From contig NZ_JAHCMB010000168.1 in NCBI RefSeq assembly GCF_019904155.1, positions 60,407 to 124,406 on the forward strand: a DNA stretch of 64,000 nt, given 5' to 3'. This DNA is from Paenibacillus sinensis (lineage in GTDB: Bacteria > Bacillota > Bacilli > Paenibacillales > Paenibacillaceae). The notes beneath the pieces are model-generated. The model was not told where the DNA came from, did no database searches, and worked only from the letters and a program-made list of their open reading frames with translations. Shown here one piece after another: positions 17,632 through 25,735 of this stretch (position 1 is the first letter of the stretch; each line of letters opens with the position of its first letter). Both the position numbers and the translations under genes were made by a program.

Positions 17632-18408
17632 TTGATCAATACGGTTCATGTCAGCGATATTGGACGGGTGCGCTCCGTCAATGAAGATTCGGTGTGGACC
17701 GGCGTAACCCGTCACGGATATACGCTGGCCATTATCGCCGACGGCATGGGAGGCCATCTGGCGGGCGATACCGCCAGCCGGCTTGCGCTCGAGACGATTC
17801 GCGGGGAGCTGGAGGAACTGGCTCCGGACCTGACGGGCGAAGAGTTGAAGGATGCGCTCCTGAATGCGGTTATCAAGGCGAATGCTACGGTCTTTGAACA
17901 AGCGGGCAGCGACGAACGCTATCATAATATGGGAACGACCGTCGTATCCGTTCTGATGGGTGAACAGTCGGGATGCATCGGCCATATCGGCGACAGCAGA
18001 GCCTACATAATCAAGGATGGCATAGCGAAGCAGCTTACCGAGGATCATACGCTGGTCAATGAACTGTTCAAGAACGGCCAGATCAGCCAGGAGGAGCTGG
18101 GTACCCACCCGCGCCGCAATGTGCTGATCCGCGCTCTTGGCACGGACCAGGAGATCCAGGTCGATCTGCTTCCCATAGAGCTGGGACCGGGAGAAGTGCT
18201 GCTCTTGTGCAGCGACGGTTTGAGCAATTTTGTCAGCGCCGAGCATCTGGGGAAGGTTGCCGGGCTGCAGGAGATTTCGCTAGAGGAACGGGCGGACCGA
18301 TTGCTTCAGCTGGCACTGCTTGCTGGCGGCGGCGATAATATCAGCGTCGCCATGTTGGAACATCAAGAGGAGGCCGCTGTGCCCGAATCAAAGGAGTGGG
18401 ATAGATGA
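17632..18408 (+). CDS. prpC: PP2C-family serine/threonine protein phosphatase
   Basis: PrpC (Stp) removes phosphate from PrkC and PrkC substrates. The roughly 258-residue protein shows the PP2C metal motifs SVNEDSVW, IIADGMGGHLAGDTAS, IGHIGDSRAYII and LLLCSDGLSNFV, plus a GGDNISVAML end. The start is uncertain: TTG 17632 gives an N-terminus (LINTVHVSDIGRVRSVNED) matching homologues and has AGGTGAGG just upstream, while GTG 17623 would overlap the rlmN stop. The gene overlaps prkC by 4 bp (ATGA). The kinase-phosphatase pair is standard for Firmicutes. Confidence 0.94.
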   Translation: MINTVHVSDIGRVRSVNEDSVWTGVTRHGYTLAIIADGMGGHLAGDTASRLALETIRGELEELAPDLTGEELKDALLNAVIKANATVFEQAGSDERYHNMGTTVVSVLMGEQSGCIGHIGDSRAYIIKDGIAKQLTEDHTLVNELFKNGQISQEELGTHPRRNVLIRALGTDQEIQVDLLPIELGPGEVLLLCSDGLSNFVSAEHLGKVAGLQEISLEERADRLLQLALLAGGGDNISVAMLEHQEEAAVPESKEWDR

Positions 18409-20609
18409 TCGGTCACGAGTTGGGAGGCCGTTACCAAGTCATCGAGAGAATCGGTGGAGGCGGTATGGCTCTGGTCTACAGGGCGCATGATATTCTGCTC
18501 AACCGTAATGTCGCCATTAAAGTACTGCGCAATCAATTTGTACATGATGAAGAATTTATACGCCGGTTCCGGCGTGAGGCCCAATCCGCGGCTTCCCTCT
18601 CTCATCCCAATGTGGTCAGTATTTATGATGTGGGGCAGGAAGATGAAATTCATTATATTGTCATGGAATATGTGGAAGGCAAGAATCTGAATGAAATCAT
18701 CAAGGAGAGGGCTCCGCTGCAGGTGGATGAAGCCGTGCGGATCGCGACCCAGATCTGCGATGCGCTGGACCATGCCCATCAGAATCAGATTATTCACCGG
18801 GATATCAAACCGCATAATATTCTGATCGGCCGTAATGGACGGGTAAAGGTGACGGATTTCGGGATCGCCCGTGCGGTGACCTCTACGACAATTACCCAGA
18901 CGGGATCGGTCGTCGGTTCGGTTCATTACTTCTCTCCTGAACATGCAAAAGGCGTTGCAACCGGAGAGAAGTCGGATCTCTACTCGCTTGGCATCGTTAT
19001 TTATCAGATGCTGACCGGAAGTCTTCCTTTTCTCGGCGAGAGTCCCATCAGTGTGGCGCTGAAGCATCTCCAGGAAGAGTTCGAGGAGCCCCGCAAGCTG
19101 AACTCGATGATTCCGCAAAGTGTGGAGAATATCATTCTGAAATCGATGCGGAAAAATCCCGAGGAACGGTACCAGTCGGCCAAGGAAATGCTTGAAGATC
19201 TGGAGACCTGCCTGCTCCCGGAGCGGCGGAGCGAGCCCAAGCTCGCCTTTACGGATGATGATGAGGACCGAACACGGGTTATGCCGGCGATTAAGCCTGT
19301 TCAACGGAACGGAGGTTCCAAAGGCCGAGCGGAGGACCGGATGGTCAAAGAGGAAGATACGCCGGTCAGGAGAAACAAGACCTGGGCAAGGCCGGCTCTG
19401 TGGATCGGACTGACGCTTGTACTGCTGCTGGCGATGATCGGCGTTGTATGGTATGTGAACGCCAAGCTTGTCGTTCCCGATGTGAAGGTGCCTAAGCTGG
19501 TCAACCTCCAACTGGCAGATGCCAAAGCTAAGCTGGCCGAGGCCGGACTGACGCTTGAGGAGCCGGTTACGAGCGAGTACAATCCGAACTTTGCCGAAGG
19601 CGAAGTGTTCGAGCAGAGCAAGGAACCGGATATGACGGTCAAGAAGGGCAGCAGCATTGCGCTCAAGGTAAGCATTGCGAAACCATTAACCCAGATGCCG
19701 GATTTGACGGGGCGCACATACGATGACGCCGTCAAGATATTGACGGATCAAGGTGTCGATCCGAGCCGGATTACCCCGGACAGCGAATTTAGTCCCGATG
19801 TACCATCCGGGCAGGTTATCCGTCAAAATCCGCTTTCCAACAGCCAGTACGACCCGGATACGGTCAATATTACGATCGTGGTCAGCAAGGGACAGGAGAG
19901 TGTAACAACGCCTGACTTGAGCGGTTTGACTCAGGACGAAGCCAAAGCCAAGCTGGAGGGAGTCGGCCTGGAACTGGGCGACGTTAAGTCAGAATCCAGC
20001 TTCACGGTAGAGAAGGGCAAGGTAACGAAGCAGTGGCCGTACGAAAAAGGCACCAGCGCGCCGCCAGGTGAGAAGATCACCATTTACCTGAGCAATGGAT
20101 ATCCGCCTGAAGCCCTTGAGTACACGTTCAACTTCCCGGTTTCTCCGGTGCAGGAAGGCAAAAAAACGAAGATCACCATTCAATATGCGGATGCCCGCAA
20201 TAATGGAGAGAACCAGGACTGGGGCACGCGCACGATCAGCCGGACACAGGAGATGTCGGTGAATCTGGTGCTCGCTCCGAACAAGGATGGCGCGGTTATC
20301 GTGTACAGAAACGGCGAATATTACGATACCTATACTATTCCCTACAATGATGCCAAGAATGGGACGGTAGCGGTTCCGGAGCCTTCTCCGGTTAATCCAC
20401 CCTCTTCCCCTTCTCCTTCGCCAACTCAGACGCCGGCCGAAACACCTGTCAACGCTGAACCGTCCGCCGACCCGACCATGACGGCTCCAGTCGGTGAACA
20501 ACCGGCAAGCGATGCCGGAGGGGAGCCAAATGCGGACACGGCAAGTGCTACAGTGGGCAATAACGGAAAGGGACATGATAAGGGCAACGGCAATGATAAG
20601 AAGCAGTAG
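18405..20609 (+). CDS. prkC: Membrane Ser/Thr protein kinase with PASTA repeats
   Basis: PrkC senses cell-wall muropeptides and phosphorylates translation, cell-wall and germination targets. Of 734 residues, about 10-270 are a Hanks-type kinase: glycine loop IGGGGMALVYRA, Lys39, HRDIKPHN with Asp133, DFG with Asp151, and a Thr-rich activation loop. Residues about 275-328 form a juxtamembrane linker, followed by one membrane helix at about 330-350. Three extracellular PASTA repeats start near residues 357, 430 and 500 (V.DV.KVPKL, QMPDLTGRTYDDA, TTPDLSGLTQDEA). Beyond them are a beta-rich domain and a Pro/Ser/Thr-rich tail ending in Gly/Lys/Asn/Asp. AAGGAG precedes the ATG. In B. subtilis it is required for germination by peptidoglycan fragments, which fits the two ger loci nearby. 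Confidence 0.95.
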   Translation: MIGHELGGRYQVIERIGGGGMALVYRAHDILLNRNVAIKVLRNQFVHDEEFIRRFRREAQSAASLSHPNVVSIYDVGQEDEIHYIVMEYVEGKNLNEIIKERAPLQVDEAVRIATQICDALDHAHQNQIIHRDIKPHNILIGRNGRVKVTDFGIARAVTSTTITQTGSVVGSVHYFSPEHAKGVATGEKSDLYSLGIVIYQMLTGSLPFLGESPISVALKHLQEEFEEPRKLNSMIPQSVENIILKSMRKNPEERYQSAKEMLEDLETCLLPERRSEPKLAFTDDDEDRTRVMPAIKPVQRNGGSKGRAEDRMVKEEDTPVRRNKTWARPALWIGLTLVLLLAMIGVVWYVNAKLVVPDVKVPKLVNLQLADAKAKLAEAGLTLEEPVTSEYNPNFAEGEVFEQSKEPDMTVKKGSSIALKVSIAKPLTQMPDLTGRTYDDAVKILTDQGVDPSRITPDSEFSPDVPSGQVIRQNPLSNSQYDPDTVNITIVVSKGQESVTTPDLSGLTQDEAKAKLEGVGLELGDVKSESSFTVEKGKVTKQWPYEKGTSAPPGEKITIYLSNGYPPEALEYTFNFPVSPVQEGKKTKITIQYADARNNGENQDWGTRTISRTQEMSVNLVLAPNKDGAVIVYRNGEYYDTYTIPYNDAKNGTVAVPEPSPVNPPSSPSPSPTQTPAETPVNAEPSADPTMTAPVGEQPASDAGGEPNADTASATVGNNGKGHDKGNGNDKKQ

Positions 20610-20663
20610 CTTCAATGCTATTCGGTTGGTTCCCGCCAAATCGAGGAGAGGAAGGCTTAAACC

Positions 20664-21569
20664 ATGCCTGAAGGCATAATCGTCAAAGCTTTAAGCGGCT
20701 ATTACTACGTGAGTCCGCTCCGAGAGGGGGAAATTGCCTCCGTAGTTGAGCCTGTTCAATGCCGGGCCCGTGGGATATTCAAGAAAAGGGGCCAATCACC
20801 GCTTGTCGGAGATCGGGTTGTGTATTCGCTGACCGAGAACGGCGAAGGGATGGTTGACGAGATCGGACATCGGGATTCGGAGCTGATTCGTCCCCCGGTG
20901 GCCAATGTCCAGCTTGCCGTACTGCTGTTCTCGATCCGCGAGCCGGACCTGAATCTCCAGTTGCTCGATAAATTTCTGGTCCACATCGAGCATGCTGGTC
21001 TGGAGACCTTGATCGTGCTGACCAAACGGGATCTTGCAGAAGACGAAGAGGAAGGAACGGCACTTGTGAAGCGTCTGTACGAAGAGATCGGTTACGAAGT
21101 GCTTGTGACCAGCTCACGTACAGGTGACGGCAGCGAGGATCTGCGGAAGAAGCTGGAAGGCAAGGTCAGCGTATTCGCCGGCCAGTCCGGCGTCGGCAAA
21201 TCCTCGATGCTTAACCGGATAGTTCCGGGGCTCACGCTGGAGACGAGCGAGATCAGCATGCGGCTTGGCCGCGGGCGGCATACAACGCGCCATGTAGAGC
21301 TTATGGATATCGGCGGCGGGGGATATGTGGCCGATACGCCGGGTTTCAGCCAGCTGGATTTCCTGGAGCTGGGCGTGGAAGAGCTGTCCTCCTGCTTCCG
21401 GGAATTTATCCCTTACTCCGAGGAATGTAAATTCCGTGGCTGCACCCACACGCATGAGCCGGGATGCCGGGTTGTGGAAGCCTGGGAGAATGGCAAGGTT
21501 GCGGACAGCCGTTATCAACATTACAAGCTGTTCTTCAATGAAATGAAAGACAAGAAGCGGAGGTACTGA
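20664..21569 (+). CDS. rsgA: Ribosome small subunit-dependent GTPase A
   Basis: RsgA (CpgA/YloQ) is a circularly permuted GTPase for late 30S maturation. The 301-residue protein has an N-terminal OB fold, then the GTPase motifs in permuted order: G4 as TKRDL, G1 GQSGVGKSS, G3 DTPGF. The C-terminal zinc-binding region has Cys-X7-Cys-X-His-type spacing (EECKFRGCTHTHEPGC). ATG 20664 follows GAGGAGAGGAAGG. Gene order prkC-rsgA-rpe is as in B. subtilis. Confidence 0.95.
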   Translation: MPEGIIVKALSGYYYVSPLREGEIASVVEPVQCRARGIFKKRGQSPLVGDRVVYSLTENGEGMVDEIGHRDSELIRPPVANVQLAVLLFSIREPDLNLQLLDKFLVHIEHAGLETLIVLTKRDLAEDEEEGTALVKRLYEEIGYEVLVTSSRTGDGSEDLRKKLEGKVSVFAGQSGVGKSSMLNRIVPGLTLETSEISMRLGRGRHTTRHVELMDIGGGGYVADTPGFSQLDFLELGVEELSSCFREFIPYSEECKFRGCTHTHEPGCRVVEAWENGKVADSRYQHYKLFFNEMKDKKRRY

Positions 21570-21574
21570 CAACG

Positions 21575-22234
21575 ATGATCAAGATTGCTCCTTCCCTATT
21601 GTCGGCAGATTTTGCCGCTCTGGGCGCCGAAGTGGCCGAAGCGCAGGCGTCCGGTGCAGACTGGATTCATGTCGATGTGATGGACGGCCATTTTGTACCC
21701 AACATTACACTTGGACCGGCGATTGTCAAAGCGGTTGCAGCCCATACGACCCTTCCGCTTGACGTTCATCTGATGATGGAGAATCCGGAGAGCTATATTG
21801 CCGATTTTGCCGCAGCCGGTGCAGCGGTTATAACGGTCCATGCCGAAGCCTGCGTGCATCTGCACCGGGTTATCCATCAGATCAAGGAACATGGCATTAT
21901 GGCAGGCGTGGCGATCAATCCGGCAACACCTGCAACTGCCATCAAGGAAATTTTGAGCGATGTTGATCTGGTGCTGGTGATGACGGTCAATCCAGGTTTT
22001 GGCGGACAAGCCTTTATACCGGGAACGATGCATAAGATTCGGGAGATCCGGGAATGGGCAAATGCAATCGACCATGACCTTCGCATTGAGGTTGACGGGG
22101 GAATCGCCGAGTCTACGGCACCGCTCGTTGCAGAAGCGGGCGCCGATGTCTTGGTCGCCGGAAATGCTGTGTTCGGCCGGAAAGATCGGGCAGCGGCAAT
22201 ATCTGCAATACGTGCGGCGGCCGAGAGCCAGTAA
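21575..22234 (+). CDS. rpe: Ribulose-phosphate 3-epimerase
   Basis: Rpe interconverts ribulose 5-phosphate and xylulose 5-phosphate. The 219-residue TIM barrel shows the family motifs IAPSLLSADFAALG, WIHVDVMDGHFVPN, DVHLMMENPE, VMTVNPGFGGQ and EVDGGI. The gene starts 5 bp after the rsgA stop behind GGAGG. In B. subtilis thiN (thiamine pyrophosphokinase) follows; here spoVM follows directly. Confidence 0.96.
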   Translation: MIKIAPSLLSADFAALGAEVAEAQASGADWIHVDVMDGHFVPNITLGPAIVKAVAAHTTLPLDVHLMMENPESYIADFAAAGAAVITVHAEACVHLHRVIHQIKEHGIMAGVAINPATPATAIKEILSDVDLVLVMTVNPGFGGQAFIPGTMHKIREIREWANAIDHDLRIEVDGGIAESTAPLVAEAGADVLVAGNAVFGRKDRAAAISAIRAAAESQ

Positions 22235-22255
22235 CAAAGGCAAACTTTGGGCGCA

Positions 22256-22275
22256 TCCTATAAGGTCCTATAAGG
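22256..22275. repeat. Two tandem copies of TCCTATAAGG
   Basis: A perfect 10-bp direct duplication between rpe and spoVM. Its second copy overlaps the -35 of a sigma-E-like promoter. Confidence 0.7.
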
Positions 22276-22303
22276 TATAGGCCAAGTTGCATCCGCATAG
22301 ATA
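22274..22303 (+). promoter_or_regulatory. Candidate mother-cell sigma-E promoter for spoVM
   Basis: GGTATAG and CATAGATA are 15 bases apart, resembling the sigma-E consensus. spoVM is a sigma-E gene in B. subtilis. A terminator-like hairpin lies just downstream, which weakens or complicates the call. Confidence 0.35.
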
Positions 22304-22307
22304 TGGT

Positions 22308-22339
22308 TACATGAGCAGGAATCTCATGTAGCCTTTTTT
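22308..22339 (+). terminator. Rho-independent terminator between rpe and spoVM
   Basis: TACATGAG pairs with CTCATGTA around a 7-base loop, followed by GCC and six T. Confidence 0.8.
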
Positions 22340-22380
22340 GCGTGGAGAGAAAGGCTGCAGCACTGATCGGAGGGTGAAAC

Positions 22381-22461
22381 ATGAAATTTTATACATTCAA
22401 GCTGCCAAGATTTTTGGGTGGGTTTGTGAAGGCGATCTTGAATACTTTTCAAAAAAACTGA
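22381..22461 (+). CDS. spoVM: SpoVM, 26-residue sporulation membrane peptide
   Basis: SpoVM is an amphipathic peptide that recognises the convex forespore membrane, recruits SpoIVA and is needed for spore coat and cortex assembly. The gene is below usual ORF size limits. The 26-residue product matches the B. subtilis peptide in length and pattern: it begins MKFYTFKLPRFLGG, including the proline at position 9 that matters for curvature recognition, and ends KN. GGAGGGTGA lies about 3 bases before ATG 22381. The location between rpe and rpmB is the conserved one. Only thiN is absent between rpe and spoVM. A terminator at 22491-22525 ends the transcript. Confidence 0.93.
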   Translation: MKFYTFKLPRFLGGFVKAILNTFQKN

Positions 22462-22490
22462 CGGCCGGCAGCACAATAGGGGAACATGAA

Positions 22491-22525
22491 AAAAAGCACC
22501 TTACGCAATGTAAAGGGTGCTTTTT
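22491..22525 (+). terminator. Rho-independent terminator after spoVM
   Basis: AAAAAGCACCTTAC pairs with GTAA(A)GGGTGCTTTTT with a one-base bulge; the T run is part of the 3' arm. It can work in both directions and so may also serve rpmB. Confidence 0.85.
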
Positions 22526-22577
22526 GAAATATAAGAGACTATAGGCGTTAGCTTATAAAGGCATCTTATATTTGACG

Positions 22578-22618
22578 AGAAACGCTCGGGCGTCTGATAG
22601 GCGCCGACAGGCGTTTCT
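22578..22618. repeat. Inverted repeat downstream of rpmB
   Basis: AGAAACGC (22578-22585) and GCGTTTCT (22611-22618) enclose a smaller TCGG/CCGA stem. There is no T tract on either side, so it is not a standard terminator. The rest of 22526-22656 shows no gene. Confidence 0.5.
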
Positions 22619-22656
22619 GCTCATTGAATTTCATAATGGAAGCGGTAAGCGGCGGA

Positions 22657-22845
22657 TTAAACGCGCTCTACTTTACCGGATTTCAGGGCACGGGTACTTA
22701 CGTATACACGCTTCGGCTTGCCGTTCACCAGGATGCGAACTTTCTGAACGTTAACTCCCCAGGAGCGACGGTTGCGGTTGTTGGCGTGGGATACGTGGTT
22801 GCCACTGCTTGGCTTCTTGCCAGTTACAGCACATTTACGGGACAT
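22657..22845 (-). CDS. rpmB: 50S ribosomal protein L28
   Basis: L28 is a 62-residue ribosomal protein. The sequence MSRKCAVTGKKP, SHANNRNRRSWGVNVQKVRILVNGKPKRVYVSTRALKSGKVERV is clearly that family. The second of two adjacent ATGs (22845) is used because AGGAGG is 7 bases from it. The gene is on the strand opposite to its neighbours, as in B. subtilis, and has its own strong promoter at 22894-22923. Confidence 0.97.
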   Translation of the reverse strand: MSRKCAVTGKKPSSGNHVSHANNRNRRSWGVNVQKVRILVNGKPKRVYVSTRALKSGKVERV

Positions 22846-22893
22846 CATTACACCTCCTTATTGCTATCACCTGCAATAAAACAATACCCAACT

Positions 22894-22923
22894 ATAATAT
22901 CATAATGAAAAATGCTTCGTCAA
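22894..22923 (-). promoter_or_regulatory. Sigma-A promoter of rpmB
   Basis: On the minus strand TTGACG and TATTAT are 18 bases apart, about 50 bases before the rpmB start. Confidence 0.7.
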
Positions 22924-23036
22924 CCGACCCAAAAACATTTATTTCTCTTTGCCGTTATAGTACAATATAGATTAGTGCATTATGTCCTATTTAGGTCACT
23001 TATGTTAGGCACGAAGGTTAGGAAGGGGAATTCTCA

Positions 23037-24818
23037 TTGACAAAGCGTTCGATTAACGGGATAGATTTTACCGCGATGGTGCTAGCCGGCGCGGACAAAC
23101 TGCAGCAGCATGCGGAGCACGTCAATTCCCTGAATGTTTTTCCGGTTCCGGACGGGGATACGGGTACCAATATGAATCTGACCATGACGGCGGGAGCAAG
23201 AGAGCTTCGAAGCAACAACTCCGCGTCGATCGGCCAGTGCGCCGGCGTTCTGTCCAAGGGGCTTCTGATGGGCGCCCGCGGTAATTCGGGAGTTATTCTG
23301 TCCCAGCTGTTCCGGGGCTTTGGCCGCTATGCCGCTCAATATGAGGAGCTGAACTCCCAGCAGTTCGCAGCCGCGCTGCAGACAGGGGTGGATACGGCCT
23401 ACAAAGCGGTAGTCAAGCCGGTAGAAGGAACCATTCTGACTGTGGCCAAGGAAGCCGCCCGTCATGCCGTATATTTGGCTAGAAGGACTACGGATATTAC
23501 TGAAGTCATGACCGAGACGCTTGCCAAGGCGAAGGAAGCCCTGGCTTCGACCCCGGATCTGCTGCCGGTGCTTAAGCAGGTTGGCGTTGTGGATTCCGGC
23601 GGACAGGGTCTGGTCTATATATATGAAGGCTTTTTTGAATATTTGACAGGCGGCATGGCTGGACTGCCAGCTGCAGGACAAGCCGCCGCTGCCGATCCTG
23701 CAGTGTCTGCACCGGCTGTTGTATTGATCAAGCCGGAAGCGAATCACGCGCATGCACAGGCCTCGGCGCAGGCCCAGTTATCGACGGAAGATATTGAGTT
23801 TCTGTATGACATGGAATTCTTCATTAACCGTCAGCTCGGTGCCGGACCAACCTCGCGCTTCGACGAAGACGAATTCCGGAAAGCGTTGTCTGTGAACGGC
23901 GACTCCATCATCGTCATCTCCGATGACGAAACCATCAAGGTTCACGTTCATTCCAAGGCGCCGGGGGAAGTATTGAATCTGGCTCTCTTGTATGGCGAAA
24001 TTACCCAGATCCATATCCTGAACATGCGGGAGCAGCATCGGGATTTGCTGACTGCAGGCATGGACATTGCGCCGAGCCCGGAGGTGTTCGCAGACATTCC
24101 GGAGGAGAAGAGTCCGGCACCGGCACCGGCTGTTCCGCCGGCCGATGACCTTGCGCCGTATGGATTCATCGCAGTCTCATCGGGAGACGGCATCTCGGAA
24201 ATCTTCAAGAGCCTCGGGGTCGATGTGGTGCTGGCCGGCGGCCAGACAATGAACCCGAGTACAGAGGATTTCGTGAACGCGATCTCATCGATATCGGCGA
24301 AGCATGTGTACATTTTGCCGAACAATTCGAACATCGTGCTTGCCGCTCAACAGGCGAAGGAACTGCTGGAAGGCGAGCGCGAAATCACCGTCATACCGAG
24401 CAAGAGCATTCCTCAGGGTATTGCCGCTGCATTCGCCTTCCAGGAGGATGAAACGGTGGACAGCAATACTTCCGGCATGCTGGAGGCTCTGTCCCGGGTG
24501 AAATCCGGACAGGTAACCCATGCGGTGCGGGATACGAAGTTTGAAGAGATGGATATCAAAGCCGGACAATATATCGGCATTTCCAATTCCAAGATTGTGG
24601 CTGCAGCAGAGGATATACTGGGCGCCAGTCAGGCACTGCTATCCCATATGCTGGAGAATGGCGATGAGATCGTGACGATCCTGATCGGACAAGATGCCGA
24701 TTCTGCTACCACTGAGGCGCTGACAGGCTGGATTTCGGACAACTATCCGGACGCCGAGGTCGAGGTTCATGAAGGCGGCCAGCCGATCTATTACTACCTG
24801 TTCTCCGTTGAAGCCTAA
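23037..24818 (+). CDS. fakA: DAK2-domain fatty acid kinase subunit (FakA / YloV)
   Basis: FakA-type proteins phosphorylate fatty acids presented by a FakB (DegV) carrier, feeding exogenous fatty acids into phospholipid synthesis. The 593-residue protein has the N-terminal nucleotide-binding DhaL-like domain (NVFPVPDGDTGTNM with metal-binding Asp residues; LLMGARGNSGVILSQLFRGF), a Pro/Ala-rich linker near residues 215-245 and another near 358-375, and a C-terminal FakA-type domain. The start is TTG 23037 with AAGGGGAA 7 bases upstream. A possible -10 TACAAT lies at 22961-22966. A DegV-family gene follows 35 bp later, so kinase and carrier are together. In B. subtilis yloU precedes yloV; it is missing here. 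Confidence 0.9.
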   Translation: MTKRSINGIDFTAMVLAGADKLQQHAEHVNSLNVFPVPDGDTGTNMNLTMTAGARELRSNNSASIGQCAGVLSKGLLMGARGNSGVILSQLFRGFGRYAAQYEELNSQQFAAALQTGVDTAYKAVVKPVEGTILTVAKEAARHAVYLARRTTDITEVMTETLAKAKEALASTPDLLPVLKQVGVVDSGGQGLVYIYEGFFEYLTGGMAGLPAAGQAAAADPAVSAPAVVLIKPEANHAHAQASAQAQLSTEDIEFLYDMEFFINRQLGAGPTSRFDEDEFRKALSVNGDSIIVISDDETIKVHVHSKAPGEVLNLALLYGEITQIHILNMREQHRDLLTAGMDIAPSPEVFADIPEEKSPAPAPAVPPADDLAPYGFIAVSSGDGISEIFKSLGVDVVLAGGQTMNPSTEDFVNAISSISAKHVYILPNNSNIVLAAQQAKELLEGEREITVIPSKSIPQGIAAAFAFQEDETVDSNTSGMLEALSRVKSGQVTHAVRDTKFEEMDIKAGQYIGISNSKIVAAAEDILGASQALLSHMLENGDEIVTILIGQDADSATTEALTGWISDNYPDAEVEVHEGGQPIYYYLFSVEA

Positions 24819-24853
24819 ACGGTTAAGCCTGTATTCCGAAGGGGAGGATAACT

Positions 24854-25714
24854 ATGAATCGAACCGTTATCGTTACGGACAGCACCTCCGATATTCCGCC
24901 TTCAATGGCAGTTGAGCTCGGAATTGAAGTTGTACCGCTTACGCTCATGTTCGGAGAAGAGTCTTTCCGTGACGGCATTGACATGACGCCGGAACAGTTC
25001 TATGAGCGCCTTCCCCGTGCCTCCCAGCTGCCGACGACGTCGCAGCCTTCTCCGGTCGAATACATGAATGTATACCGCCGGATTATGGAACAGTATCCGT
25101 CCAGCCCGATATTGTCCTTTCATATTTCCTCGGGTCTGAGCGGCACATATCAATCCGCACTCCTGGCCAAATCGATGCTAGAAGAGGAAGGCGAACGGAT
25201 TACCGTGTATGACTCGCTCTCCGCTTCCTACGGCTTCGGGCTGCTGGTCGTTCATGCAGCCCGTCTGTCCGCAGAAGGCAAATCACCCGAGGAAATTCTG
25301 GAATCAGTTGAAGCTCTGCGCCAGTCGCGGAAGCTGTATTTTCTGGTGGATACCTTGGAATATTTACAAAAAGGCGGCCGGATCGGCAAAGCCTCGGCGG
25401 TTCTCGGTACTCTGCTCAACATAAAGCCGATCCTGTCCATCGATCAGGAAGGTATTATTTATGCGGTAGAGAAAATTCGCGGCCGAAAAAAAGCGGTGGC
25501 CCGGATGATCGAGCTGTTCAAAGCCGATCTTCCCGGAGTCAGCAGCATCAACGCGGCTGTCGGTCATACCGCAGAGCCATCTTCGGCTGAGGAGTTCCTG
25601 CAGGAGCTCTCGCAGCATTTTACGATCAGGGAAAGAGTGCTGACCAATGTAGGGCCTGTCGTAGGCAGTCATGTCGGGAACGGCACGCTTGCCGTTTTTA
25701 TCTGGCCGGCTTGA
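24854..25714 (+). CDS. DegV family fatty acid-binding protein (FakB type)
   Basis: DegV/FakB proteins bind a fatty acid and present its carboxylate to FakA for phosphorylation. The 286-residue protein shows the family pattern VIVTDSTSDIPPSMAVELGIEVVPL, TSQPSPVEY, FHISSGLSGTYQSA, and DTLEYLQKGGRIGKASAVLGTLLNIKPIL near the ligand pocket. GGGGAGG lies 6 bases before ATG 24854. It directly follows the fakA-like kinase and precedes recG, where B. subtilis has sdaAB-sdaAA. Family firm; the preferred lipid is unknown. Confidence 0.9.
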   Translation: MNRTVIVTDSTSDIPPSMAVELGIEVVPLTLMFGEESFRDGIDMTPEQFYERLPRASQLPTTSQPSPVEYMNVYRRIMEQYPSSPILSFHISSGLSGTYQSALLAKSMLEEEGERITVYDSLSASYGFGLLVVHAARLSAEGKSPEEILESVEALRQSRKLYFLVDTLEYLQKGGRIGKASAVLGTLLNIKPILSIDQEGIIYAVEKIRGRKKAVARMIELFKADLPGVSSINAAVGHTAEPSSAEEFLQELSQHFTIRERVLTNVGPVVGSHVGNGTLAVFIWPA

Positions 25715-25735
25715 GCTTAAGGGATGATGAATCAT

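Noticed and set aside
22338..22544. 68-codon open frame overlapping spoVM
   Set aside because: It is an out-of-frame shadow of spoVM and of the following terminator.
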